Assembly (NCBI GenBank): GCA_965200115.1
Contig: OZ241336.1
Location: 2,790,001 to 2,854,000 of the forward strand
Direction of reading: 5' to 3'
Origin: JAPOUP01 sp026708635
Lineage (GTDB): Bacteria; Pseudomonadota; Alphaproteobacteria; Rhodobacterales; Rhodobacteraceae
Length of the DNA stretch: 64,000 nt
Part shown: in pieces, positions 9,146 to 17,570 of the stretch
How positions within the stretch are numbered: the first letter of the stretch is position 1
Layout of the letters: every line of letters starts with the position of its first letter
Program-made: the position numbers and the translations under genes
Notes under the pieces: model-generated
The model's database searches: none
The model's input: only the letters and a program-made list of their open reading frames with translations
Told to the model about the DNA's origin: nothing

Positions 9146-10231
9146 TCATCTAACCTTCAGTGTCGCCAGCCCGATCAGCGCGAGAATCAACGCGACGATC
9201 CAGAACCTGATCACGATCTGCGACTCCGCCCAACCCAGTTTCTCGAAGTGATGATGAAGTGGTGCCATGCGGAGTATGCGCTTGCCGGTGCGTTTGAAAT
9301 ACACCACCTGAACGATTACCGATAGGGTCTCCACCACGAAAACCCCCCCGACGATCGCCAGAACCAGTTCGTGTTTGGTCGCCACCGCGATCGCCCCCAG
9401 CGCTCCGCCCAGGGCAAGCGCGCCGGTGTCGCCCATAAACACGGCCGCCGGCGGCGCGTTGAACCAGAGAAATCCAAGCCCCCCGCCGATCAGTCCGGCC
9501 GAGAAAACCAGAATCTCGCTGGTTCCCGGAACATAATGAACGTCGAGATACTCGGTGAAGTCAATCCGGCCGACAGCGTATGCTATGACGCCGAGCGTAC
9601 CGGCGGCGATCATCACCGGCATGATGGCGAGCCCGTCAAGCCCATCGGTCAGGTTTACCGCGTTCGCCGCTCCAACAATGACCACCGCGGCAAAGGGGAC
9701 GAACATCAGGCCAAGGTACATCAACGTGTCCTTGAGAACGGGAAGCGCCAGCATGTTCCGCAGCGCGTCGGGATGGTGTAGGCTGGCCCAATAACCGGCG
9801 ATGACGGCGATGCCGCATCCGATCACGAAGCGCTGGCGGGCCGAAAGGCCGTTCGAGGAAGCGCTCCTGATCTTCAGAAAATCATCGGCGAATCCGACGA
9901 GGCCGAAGCCAACCGTCACGAACAGCATGATCCAGAGAAAGGGATTGTCGAGCCGCATCCAGAGCAGGGTCGAAAGGATCAGGGCCGCGAGAATCATGAG
10001 CCCGCCCATGGTCGGCGTGCCTTTCTTGGCCACAAGATGGCTCTCCGGCCCGTCTTCCCGTATTGGCTGCCCGTTGGCCTGAAATCTGCCGAGAAGCCTG
10101 ATCATCGGCCCGCCAAAAACGAAACAGAACAACAGGGCCGTAAAGAAGGCTCCGCCCGATCGAAATGTTATGTAGCGAAAGAGATTGAAGAAATCCCCTC
10201 CATCGGAAAATTCGTTCAACCAATACAGCAT
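9146..10231 (-). CDS. mraY: Phospho-N-acetylmuramoyl-pentapeptide-transferase
   Basis: Integral membrane enzyme that transfers phospho-MurNAc-pentapeptide to undecaprenyl phosphate, forming lipid I. It is 361 residues, the usual family size, with about ten membrane segments. Signature motifs are GTPTMGGL near residue 75, the catalytic NAVNLTDGLDGLA near 190, FMGDTGALALGG near 265, and the C-terminal RMAPLHHHFEKLGW near 320. The start ATG overlaps the murF stop by one base (TGATG), indicating coupling within the operon. Confidence 0.96.
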   Translation of the reverse strand: MLYWLNEFSDGGDFFNLFRYITFRSGGAFFTALLFCFVFGGPMIRLLGRFQANGQPIREDGPESHLVAKKGTPTMGGLMILAALILSTLLWMRLDNPFLWIMLFVTVGFGLVGFADDFLKIRSASSNGLSARQRFVIGCGIAVIAGYWASLHHPDALRNMLALPVLKDTLMYLGLMFVPFAAVVIVGAANAVNLTDGLDGLAIMPVMIAAGTLGVIAYAVGRIDFTEYLDVHYVPGTSEILVFSAGLIGGGLGFLWFNAPPAAVFMGDTGALALGGALGAIAVATKHELVLAIVGGVFVVETLSVIVQVVYFKRTGKRILRMAPLHHHFEKLGWAESQIVIRFWIVALILALIGLATLKVR

Positions 10232-11676
10232 CAGGCTTGCCTTTCATTGCCGGGCATCGGCAGACCCAGCCCTCGGACGGCGTCGCCGACAAGGGAAACC
10301 TTGCTGCCCTTTGAGCCCTTGACCAACAGGACATCTCCCGCGTCAACCAGACCACGTGCCGAATTCGCCAGCTCAACCGCGGTTTCGACCCAACGCCCGC
10401 GCATCGCCCGCGGGAGCCGGTCGTAGAGGGTTCGCATGCGCGGGCCGACGCAGTGAACGACGTCTATCGACTGAATCGAAGGGCAGTCGACCAGCTGCCC
10501 GTGTAGCCGGTGCTCGTCAGGACCTAGCTCAAGCATGTCACCGAGAACCGCGATGCGGCGTCCCCGTCCGTGGTGGCCGATCCCGTCGACGGGCCGCGTC
10601 GCGGCGAGCGCCTCGAGCGCGGCCACCATCGACGCGGGATTGGCGTTGAATGCGTCATCGATCAACTCGAACGAGAGCGCCGCGTCGCCTGGATCCAGTG
10701 ACAGCCGTTCATGTGTGCCGCGTCCCTCCGGCGGCCGCCAGTTCCCAAGAGCCTGCGTGGCAAGGGAGAGATCCAGATCCAGGAGATCGACCGCGCCAAG
10801 CGCCGCCAGGGCATTTAAGGCGAAATGGCGTCCGGGGACGGGCAGCTTGAACAGCGCCCGCCTGTCACCGACACGCGCGCGCGCGACGGTAACCCCGGCC
10901 TTCACCTGCAGGTCGACAAGCTGGCAGAACCCATTCTTGCCATGGCCGAACTCGTAGCACCTCGCGCCCGCACGCGCGGCGGCGGCGGCAAAAACCGGCG
11001 TGACTTCAAGCTCACCATGGAATAGCGCGGCCCCTCCGGCCTTGAGGCCTTCGAATATCGATGCCTTTTCCCGGGCGATGCTCTCAATGCTCCCGAACGC
11101 TTCCAGATGCGCCGGGGCGACCGTCGTTACGAGCGCGAGGTCGAGATGCGCGAGACGGGCGAGCGGAGCGATCTCTCCGGGATGGCTGGTTCCGATCTCG
11201 ATGACGGCGTACTCGGCATCCCGTGGCAGGCGCGCTAATGTGAGCGGCACGCCCCAGTGATTGTTGAAGCTCCTCTCGGCCGCATGGACACAGCCCTGGC
11301 GCGACAGCGCCGCACGAAGCATTTCCTTTGTGGAGGTCTTGCCGACCGACCCGGTGACGCCAATGATCCTCGCGCCGCTCCGTCGCCGCGCCGCGGCGGC
11401 AAGCCGCCGCAGCGCCGGAAGGACGGCATCGACGACAAGAAGGGGTGAATCGGCCGGAACGCCCTCCGGAACGCGGCTTACCAGCGCGGCCGCCGCGCCC
11501 GCTTCGAGGGCGGCGGCGGCGAAATCATGACCGTCACGCACATTCGTGAGGGCAACGAACAGGTCGCCCGGCTCAAGCGTTCTGGTATCGATCGAAACGC
11601 CCGTAGCCCGCCAGTCGGATGTCGTGTGCCCTCCCGCGGCGGCGGCGGCCTCCGTTGCCGTCCAGAGCGGTGTCAT
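10231..11676 (-). CDS. murF: UDP-N-acetylmuramoyl-tripeptide--D-alanyl-D-alanine ligase
   Basis: Cytoplasmic Mur ligase that adds the D-Ala-D-Ala dipeptide to the UDP-MurNAc-tripeptide. It is 481 residues, with an N-terminal substrate domain (SIDTRTLEPGDLFVAL, about 28-43), a P-loop TGSVGKTSTKEML near 109, a DDAFNANPASM motif near 340 and a C-terminal domain with LGDMLELG near 372. The start overlaps the murE stop (ATGA) and the stop overlaps the mraY start, so it is fully embedded in the operon. Alanine- and arginine-rich low-complexity stretches match the local GC-rich codon use. Confidence 0.95.
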   Translation of the reverse strand: MTPLWTATEAAAAAGGHTTSDWRATGVSIDTRTLEPGDLFVALTNVRDGHDFAAAALEAGAAAALVSRVPEGVPADSPLLVVDAVLPALRRLAAAARRRSGARIIGVTGSVGKTSTKEMLRAALSRQGCVHAAERSFNNHWGVPLTLARLPRDAEYAVIEIGTSHPGEIAPLARLAHLDLALVTTVAPAHLEAFGSIESIAREKASIFEGLKAGGAALFHGELEVTPVFAAAAARAGARCYEFGHGKNGFCQLVDLQVKAGVTVARARVGDRRALFKLPVPGRHFALNALAALGAVDLLDLDLSLATQALGNWRPPEGRGTHERLSLDPGDAALSFELIDDAFNANPASMVAALEALAATRPVDGIGHHGRGRRIAVLGDMLELGPDEHRLHGQLVDCPSIQSIDVVHCVGPRMRTLYDRLPRAMRGRWVETAVELANSARGLVDAGDVLLVKGSKGSKVSLVGDAVRGLGLPMPGNERQA

Positions 11677-13157
11677 GTCGGCCTACCGTCCAGCGCCGCG
11701 ACCGCCACGCTCGCCTGCTCGGCATCGTTGAAGGGGAAAATATCGTCACCGACGATTTGACCTGTCTCGTGCCCCTTGCCCGCCACCAGCAGCGCGTCAC
11801 CTGGCTCAAGCGCGTCCACACCACGAAGGATCGCCTCGGCCCTATCGGGAACCTCTGTGGCCTCGGGACAGCCGGCAAGTACCGCCGCACGGATACTGGC
11901 GGGATCCTCGCCGCGGGGATTGTCATCCGTGACAAACGCCATATCGGCGTGCAGCCTGGCTTCCTCACCCATCATGGGACGCTTGCTACTGTCGCGGTCA
12001 CCACCGGCGCCGAAAACCACGATCAACCGGCCCATTACATGCGGTCGCAGCGCCCTGAGCGCGGCCCCGAGCGCGTCAGGCGTATGGGAATAGTCCACGA
12101 ACACCGCGCCGCCATTGTCGCGCGTCGCCGCCAGTTCGATCCGCCCACGTACCGATCGAAGGCGCTCAAGCGCCCCGAACACCTCCTCGGGTTCGCTCCC
12201 GCAGGCGATCGCCAATCCTGCGGCCATCAGGGCGTTTTCCGCCTGAAAGCCTCCGATCAGACCCAACCGCGCCTGCCGGGCCCGGCCATTCCAGTCGAAC
12301 CGAAGAAGCTGTCCCTTCGCATCGTAGCGCTGTGCCCGGATGCGCAGGTCGGCTTCGGGCGCGCGGCCCAACTTTACGAGAACCTGCCCCCGGCGCCGGG
12401 CGACATTCGCCATCGCCTTACCGTGTGGACTGTCCAGGTTGATAACCGCGGTTCCGTCCTCAGTGAGTATGCGGTCGAACAGTCCCGCCTTCGCGGCGAA
12501 ATATTCGTCGAATCCGGCGTGGTAGTCGAGATGGTCGTGACCCAGGTTTGTAAAGGCGGCGGCCGTCAGCCGGACTCCGTCAAGCCGCCGCTGGTCGAGT
12601 CCGTGACTGGACGCTTCTATCGCGGCTCTCTGGATTCCCCTGTCCGCCACGTCCGAAAGCACCCGGTGAAGCGTGACGGGCTCGGGAGTGGTGTGGGTCA
12701 GCGGAGCGCTCCAAGCGCCCTCAACGCCGGTGGTACCGACGTTCACCGACGCCAACCCGAGAATGGACCAGATCTGGCGGGTAAAAGTGGCGACGGAGGT
12801 CTTTCCATTCGTGCCGGTCACCGCCACCACGACATCGGGCTGCCGACCGAACCAGAGAGCGGCGGCGAGGGCGAGGGTCTGTCTGGGATCCTGCGAAACC
12901 ACCAGCGCGACATCGGCGGCGGAGATATCCCGTTCGGCCATCCGCGCGCCATCCGGATCCGTCAGAACGGCTACCGCACCCTCCCGCAGCGCCGGTCGGA
13001 TGTATCGCGCACCGTGTGTCCCGCTTCCCGGAAGCGCGGCGAACAGGTTGCCCATTCCGACCGAACGGCTGTCGACCGCAAGACCGGTGACGCCCACGTC
13101 GCGCCCGCCCCGCGCGACCAGCCCCAATTCGGCCAGTGACTTTACCCTGTCGCCCAT
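11673..13157 (-). CDS. murE: UDP-N-acetylmuramoyl-L-alanyl-D-glutamate--2,6-diaminopimelate ligase
   Basis: Adds meso-diaminopimelate to UDP-MurNAc-L-Ala-D-Glu. The ATP loop VTGTNGKTSVATF lies near residue 110 and a DSRSVGMGNLFAALPG substrate-domain motif near 30. The DDNPRGEDPASI motif near 410 marks enzymes selecting diaminopimelate rather than lysine. I chose the ATG at 13157 because the product then begins like family members and a GGCGG sits just upstream. An in-frame ATG at 13187 would add ten residues and leave 12 bp after ftsI. The 3' end overlaps the murF start (ATGA). LysA in this window consumes the same diaminopimelate. Confidence 0.94.
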   Translation of the reverse strand: MGDRVKSLAELGLVARGGRDVGVTGLAVDSRSVGMGNLFAALPGSGTHGARYIRPALREGAVAVLTDPDGARMAERDISAADVALVVSQDPRQTLALAAALWFGRQPDVVVAVTGTNGKTSVATFTRQIWSILGLASVNVGTTGVEGAWSAPLTHTTPEPVTLHRVLSDVADRGIQRAAIEASSHGLDQRRLDGVRLTAAAFTNLGHDHLDYHAGFDEYFAAKAGLFDRILTEDGTAVINLDSPHGKAMANVARRRGQVLVKLGRAPEADLRIRAQRYDAKGQLLRFDWNGRARQARLGLIGGFQAENALMAAGLAIACGSEPEEVFGALERLRSVRGRIELAATRDNGGAVFVDYSHTPDALGAALRALRPHVMGRLIVVFGAGGDRDSSKRPMMGEEARLHADMAFVTDDNPRGEDPASIRAAVLAGCPEATEVPDRAEAILRGVDALEPGDALLVAGKGHETGQIVGDDIFPFNDAEQASVAVAALDGRPT

Positions 13158-13199
13158 ATGGCCGCCTGTCAGTACCTGCCTTGGCATCGCGGGACACCA

Positions 13200-14969
13200 C
13201 TAGCCATCGTCATGTTCAATCTCAACCTTGGGGCGAAGTCCGAGCAGCGGAGCGGCCCGGCGAATGATTTCCGCCGCCACGGGAGCGGCCGTCCAGCCCG
13301 CGGTGCGGCGCGGTTTGGATCCCGACGTCTCGACCGGCTCATCGAGCGACACGATCAGAACATATTCCGGATCATCAGACGGAAACACGCTGGCGAAAGT
13401 GGCGATGACCCGGTCCCTGTAGTAACCGCCACCCGGGCGCGGCTTGTCCGCGGTGCCTGTTTTGCCTCCGACGCGATATCCGGAAACCTCCGCCATCGTA
13501 GCCGTACCTTCGCTAACCACCTCTCCGAGCAATTGGGTGACCTGAGCCGACACTTCCGGGCTTACAACGCGGGCACCCCTTCGGGCGGTCCGGCGCTTCA
13601 CGATCGTTGGGGTCACCATCGTGCCGCCGTTGACGAGACTCGCGTAGGCCGCCGCCAGATGCAACGGGCTCGCCGACATGCCATGGCCATAGGATGTCGT
13701 GATGCTTACGATTTCCGACCAGTTCTTCGGTAACAGGGGGCGCGAGCCGGGTGCCTCCGACAACTCGACGGGAGAGGGTTCCAGAAGCCCGAGTTCGGCG
13801 AAGAATCCGCGCTGGCGCTCCTCGCCAATCATTAGAACCAAGTTAGCCGAGCCGACGTTCGACGACTTCACGATCACGTCCCGGACCGGAAGTTCCGGAC
13901 CGTAGTTCCTGTTGTCCCATTCCTTGATCTTGTAGCGTCCCCACACCAGGGGCGCTCTTGTGTCGATCTTTGTTTCGGTATTGACGAGCCCGAGTTCCAT
14001 CGCCTGCGCGACGGTGAAAATCTTGAAGGTGGATCCTAATTCATAGACTCCCTGAACGGCTCGGTTGAATAGCGGGCTGTCCGACTGATCGCCTTCCAGC
14101 AACGGAACCGGTCGGTTGTTGGGGTCAAAGTCCGGCAGACTCGCGAGCGCGATGATTTCTCCCGAATGCACGTCCAGAAGAATCGCGGTGGCGCCTTTCG
14201 CGTTCATCATCTGCATTCCGCCCCTGAGCACACGCTCGACAGCGGCCTGCACCGTGAGATCGAGCGAAAGCTGTAGCGGACGCCCCTGCTCGGCGGGGTC
14301 ACGCAGGAACTCGTCGAAGGTCCTTTCAACCCCCGCCGTCCCTATGACCTCGGCGGCATAGACGCCCTCGCGTCCGAAGCCGTAACCGCCGAGTACGTGA
14401 GCGGCGAGCCGACCGTTGGGATAGAGGCGCATCTCCCGCGGGCCGAACAGCAGCCCCGGCTCCCCGATGTCGTGTACCTGCTGTCGCTGTTCGGGGGAAA
14501 TCTTTTTCTTTATCCAAAGGAACTTACGTGAGCCGCTGAAGTCGCGTACCAACCTTTCGGCATCAAGCTCGGGGAATATCCCGACCAGTTCCCGGGCGGC
14601 CCGCGCCGTATCCAGCATCTGGGGTGGCTGCGCGTAAAGCGAATAGGTGTCGAGATTTGTCGCAAGTATGCGTCCGCGCCTATCAACGATGTCGGCGCGC
14701 TGGGCGACGATTCCGGTAGCCGAGATGGCTGAGCGCGGCTCCTCGGGATCCGTGGCCGCCATCAGGGTCATGCGTCCGCCGACGGCGAGAAACACGCAAA
14801 GAAACAGCAGCGCCAGAACCACCAAACGCCCCTCGGCGCGAAAACGCGCCTTATCGCGCATCTCCTCTATGCGGAGACGGGCGCTCTCGCGCTCGATCCC
14901 GTCAGGCGTCTCGCCTTTCTGGCGAGCCAGAAGAATCCGGGCCAACGGACGCAGGGCCGCGCCTCTCAT
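13200..14969 (-). CDS. ftsI: Division-specific penicillin-binding protein (FtsI/PBP3)
   Basis: Septal transpeptidase anchored in the inner membrane. The product is about 589 residues. A short cytoplasmic tail is followed by one membrane helix (LVVLALLFLCVFLAVGG, about 50-66), a dimerisation/pedestal domain and the transpeptidase domain. Active-site motifs are visible in order: GSTFKIF (serine-x-x-lysine, near 310), SSNVG (near 360) and KTGTADK (near 505). The ATG at 14969 has an AGGA five bases upstream; a GTG directly before it (14972) is an alternative. Both overlap the ftsL stop. Position after ftsL and before murE is the conserved order. Confidence 0.95.
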   Translation of the reverse strand: MRGAALRPLARILLARQKGETPDGIERESARLRIEEMRDKARFRAEGRLVVLALLFLCVFLAVGGRMTLMAATDPEEPRSAISATGIVAQRADIVDRRGRILATNLDTYSLYAQPPQMLDTARAARELVGIFPELDAERLVRDFSGSRKFLWIKKKISPEQRQQVHDIGEPGLLFGPREMRLYPNGRLAAHVLGGYGFGREGVYAAEVIGTAGVERTFDEFLRDPAEQGRPLQLSLDLTVQAAVERVLRGGMQMMNAKGATAILLDVHSGEIIALASLPDFDPNNRPVPLLEGDQSDSPLFNRAVQGVYELGSTFKIFTVAQAMELGLVNTETKIDTRAPLVWGRYKIKEWDNRNYGPELPVRDVIVKSSNVGSANLVLMIGEERQRGFFAELGLLEPSPVELSEAPGSRPLLPKNWSEIVSITTSYGHGMSASPLHLAAAYASLVNGGTMVTPTIVKRRTARRGARVVSPEVSAQVTQLLGEVVSEGTATMAEVSGYRVGGKTGTADKPRPGGGYYRDRVIATFASVFPSDDPEYVLIVSLDEPVETSGSKPRRTAGWTAAPVAAEIIRRAAPLLGLRPKVEIEHDDG

Positions 14970-15328
14970 CACGGTCGGTCCTGACCGGATCCGGGACCCA
15001 GCCTGATCCGGTCGGTCGAGGCGGCGGTCTCGTGATGCCGCGATGGCGGAAAGGCAATCTGCTCGACATATCCGAACTGCTCCGGAAACAGCGGGAAAAG
15101 TCCCAGTTCCTCGAAATTCAGGTCCGCGAGCTCCCGCAGCCGGTCAGGTCGGTTCAGGTAGGCCCATTCCGCCCGCAGCACCGCCCGTACCTCCATCAGG
15201 CTGCCGACCTCGCGCTGAAGGTCCTCCAGTCGACCAAGCGCCGCACGCGTCCTGTAGTTCTCCTGATAGGCCCAGAAGGCGAAGCCGATAACCCCGAGAA
15301 CCGACACCAGGCAGAGAACGGGCCTCAT
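14969..15328 (-). CDS. ftsL: Cell division protein FtsL-like
   Basis: A small bitopic division protein of 119 residues. It has an N-terminal membrane helix (MRPVLCLVSVLGVIGFAFWAY), then a coiled coil (about 24-60, including ALGRLEDLQREVGSLMEVR) and a conserved RLRELADLNFEELGLFPL segment close to that of alphaproteobacterial FtsL. FtsL forms the FtsQLB complex that activates septal synthesis. The start at 15328 is supported because it overlaps the rsmH stop as ATGA; a start 21 codons upstream would lie deep inside rsmH. FtsL diverges fast, so the call rests on topology, motif and gene order together. Confidence 0.85.
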   Translation of the reverse strand: MRPVLCLVSVLGVIGFAFWAYQENYRTRAALGRLEDLQREVGSLMEVRAVLRAEWAYLNRPDRLRELADLNFEELGLFPLFPEQFGYVEQIAFPPSRHHETAASTDRIRLGPGSGQDRP

Positions 15329-16353
15329 TGTCCCAAGCTCCGCGCCGGAAGCGCCGGGAGCGCTGGCAGTCCGAGCGTCGTGCGATCGCACTGGCCGGCC
15401 TCTGCACAGGTCCGGACACCGACCCGCAGTTTGGCTGACCGGGAACGCCGGTTATCGGTAAGTTCGCGGGCGTCAGGCCGGATTGGAGTGCGGGCTTTCT
15501 GGCGGAAACGGGCTTCCATTCTCTCCCGCGGCGGCGCATGGCGGCTTCCCTGCCTGTCCAAACCGCCGCGCTGGCGGAAAAAACGCTTGACCAGCCGGTC
15601 TTCAATCGAATGGAAGGTTACGACCGCAAGGACGCCACCGGGCTTCAGCACCCGCTCGGCGGCCTCAAGCCCGTCCACAAGCTGGTCGAACTCCCGGTTG
15701 ACCGCGATCCTCAGCGCCTGGAACGTGCGGGTGGCAGGATGTGACTGTCCGGGTTTCGCTCGAGGCAGGCAGGCCTGAACCACCGACGCCAGTTCAAGTG
15801 TGCGCGTGATCGGCGTCCGGGTCCTTCGTTGGACCGCCGCCCGCGCGATGCGCCGTGCCGCCCGCTCCTCTCCGCAGGAGCGAAGAACCATGGCCAATTC
15901 AGCTTCGGAGAGTCGGTTGACCAAATCAGCGGCTGTCAGTCCCTTCCGCCCCATACGCATGTCAAGCGGACCGTCAACCATGAACGAAAAGCCCCGTTCG
16001 GAGTCATCGAGCTGCATGGAAGAAACGCCGAGATCAAGCGTGATTCCGTCCAGTGGTCCGTCGACGAAACGGTCAAGGCATCCGAACTCTCCCTCGACAA
16101 GCCGCAGCCGGTTACCGTAATCCCCGGCCCAGCTCGCCGCCGCGGCGAGGGCCGCGGGATCCCGGTCGACGGAAATCACACGCTCCGCCCCACTATCGAG
16201 CAGTGCCCTGGAATAACCGCCCGCCCCTAGCGTCCCGTCAAGCCAGACTCCAGAGACCGGGGACACTTCCCTCATCAGCGAACCCAGCAGGACAGGCGTA
16301 TGCGGGGTGGAAACCTCAGCGGGGCGGGGAGGAACCGTCGGTAGCGGTACCAT
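15325..16353 (-). CDS. rsmH: 16S rRNA (cytosine(1402)-N(4))-methyltransferase
   Basis: SAM-dependent methyltransferase that modifies C1402 of 16S rRNA in the ribosomal P site (formerly MraW). The 342-residue product begins MVPLPTVPPRPAEVSTPHTPVLL; the HTPVLL motif is the family's usual N-terminus. A DGTLGAGGYS SAM-binding motif follows near 40, then DLGVSSMQLDD near 110, MDMRMG-like PLDMRMG near 132, TFQALRIAVNREF near 220 and a VVTFHSIEDRLVKRFF motif near 255. The start at 16353 lies 4 bp after mraZ. The longer reading to 16455 would overlap mraZ by about 100 bp and adds no family sequence. Confidence 0.95.
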   Translation of the reverse strand: MVPLPTVPPRPAEVSTPHTPVLLGSLMREVSPVSGVWLDGTLGAGGYSRALLDSGAERVISVDRDPAALAAAASWAGDYGNRLRLVEGEFGCLDRFVDGPLDGITLDLGVSSMQLDDSERGFSFMVDGPLDMRMGRKGLTAADLVNRLSEAELAMVLRSCGEERAARRIARAAVQRRTRTPITRTLELASVVQACLPRAKPGQSHPATRTFQALRIAVNREFDQLVDGLEAAERVLKPGGVLAVVTFHSIEDRLVKRFFRQRGGLDRQGSRHAPPRERMEARFRQKARTPIRPDARELTDNRRSRSAKLRVGVRTCAEAGQCDRTTLGLPALPALPARSLGQ

Positions 16354-16357
16354 CGTT

Positions 16358-16912
16358 CTAGGTTCCGCCCAGCCTACTGACCGGAACCCGCGGGTTAAAG
16401 TCTTTCGGGAGACTTTCCGACCAACTCTTCCGCCTGGCGTCCTTGTAGGCTTCATAGGTTCCGGGCGCCCAGATCTGAAAAGTGGTTCCGACCGCGACGA
16501 AAAGTGCGCAGTTGGAGAGACCGAAACGTTTCCGAAGCCTTGGAGGGATAACGACGCGCCCGGTGTCGTCGACGGTTACCAACTGCGAGAAGGTGGAATA
16601 GAGTTCCACCCTCGCTTCGGTTTCGGGAACGTCATCCTGATCGCGGATCCACGAAACGATCTCTTGATAGAGGCTTATGGTATGGCATTCCATGAACGAC
16701 CGGCACAGAGGCGCCGGAGTATCGGGATGCTCGTCGCCGAAAACGATGACAAACTGGGGATGCCGGTCGGACGACCATTCGGGGTCGCCCTTCTCCAGGA
16801 CGCGCCGGAATTCCGCTGGAACAGAGACCCTGCCCTTTCCATCGACTTTCTGGAGGAACTGACCTGCGAACCACTGAGTCAATTTCCTGTCGACCCCTTC
16901 GCTTCGTCCCAT
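16358..16912 (-). CDS. mraZ: Transcriptional regulator / division cluster protein MraZ
   Basis: DNA-binding protein of the AbrB/MraZ fold that in other bacteria binds repeats upstream of its own gene and tunes the division cluster. It is 184 residues with two SpoVT-AbrB-type units: VDGKGRVSVPAEFRRVL (about 22-38) and VDDTGRVVIPPRLRKRFGL (about 113-131). It is the first gene of the cluster, 4 bp before rsmH. I looked for the TGGG-type tandem boxes expected upstream and found no clear set. The C-terminal tail of about 25 residues is longer than in E. coli MraZ (152 residues in total). Confidence 0.93.
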   Translation of the reverse strand: MGRSEGVDRKLTQWFAGQFLQKVDGKGRVSVPAEFRRVLEKGDPEWSSDRHPQFVIVFGDEHPDTPAPLCRSFMECHTISLYQEIVSWIRDQDDVPETEARVELYSTFSQLVTVDDTGRVVIPPRLRKRFGLSNCALFVAVGTTFQIWAPGTYEAYKDARRKSWSESLPKDFNPRVPVSRLGGT

Positions 16913-17570
16913 TCACAAGCCGCGTCGCGCGAAACGCGTTGACGCGAACGGGAAACGGCGAGCCGGATGCTGCCACTACCGACCCGCCGCCCTGCCCGGT
17001 TTCCGGGCTGTCCAGCCGCGCAAGCCACTTGGGGGAAGGCCTGCATGCGCTCTGGTCGTTCTCTGGCGATGAAGACGGAGCCTGTATGATTCCAGCGTCA
17101 CCCGCATGAAACCTGCTTCGCGGAGGGAGGCGAATCTTCTGCCCTTTGGTCTATCCCGCCTTCATCGCAGTAACGGGAAATACGCGGGATTAAATGACTC
17201 GTCAATGGAATTTAATGGGAAAATATGTCACCGGAGGGCAAGCTCGATCATCGGTCAATGACTTTGGGGACCATAGACACACTTTGCGAGATGATTTCGA
17301 AGACTGTCTACTATATATGCCAATACAAACATTCTCGGAGACGGAAAAATTTTTTGCGGGAACCACCCGGAATCTGACCGAAAATCCATTAGCTCCGATG
17401 ACTCAGCGACGGATCACCGACTGTCGGAGCCTGATTCCCGGCACTGATCGGCGGGTGATTCGAATCACTTGGGGTCTAACTTCGGATCCACGCTGCCGTT
17501 CGCGGACAGTCCCATGATTTCCCATAACGGACATGCCCGATGCGGGATTGCGGAGAAGTTTACCCTCCGC
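16913..17570. other. Upstream region of the mraZ division cluster
   Basis: A stretch of about 660 bp between mrp (whose stop lies at 17571) and mraZ. The part from about 17170 to 17350 is clearly more AT-rich than its surroundings, as expected for a promoter region. No coding frame here resembles a known protein. A plausible sigma-70-type promoter is listed separately. No tandem MraZ box array was found. Confidence 0.5.
17177..17205 (-). promoter_or_regulatory. Candidate promoter for the mraZ cluster
   Basis: On the minus strand a TTGACG box (17200-17205) is followed after 17 bp by TATTTC (17177-17182), within an AT-rich patch. It would give a leader of roughly 250 nt before mraZ. The -35 box is good and the -10 box is weak, so this is only a candidate. 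Confidence 0.3.

Noticed and set aside
11619..13139. Long plus-strand open frame (506 codons) over murE
   Set aside because: Antisense shadow of murE in GC-rich DNA; no recognisable protein features.
16913..17260. MraZ-binding box array upstream of mraZ
   Set aside because: No set of three or more evenly spaced TGGG-type boxes in the right orientation was found; two CGGGA copies near 17175-17190 have the wrong spacing.
17194..17517. 107-codon plus frame upstream of mraZ
   Set aside because: No ribosome binding site or family sequence, and it covers the AT-rich putative promoter.
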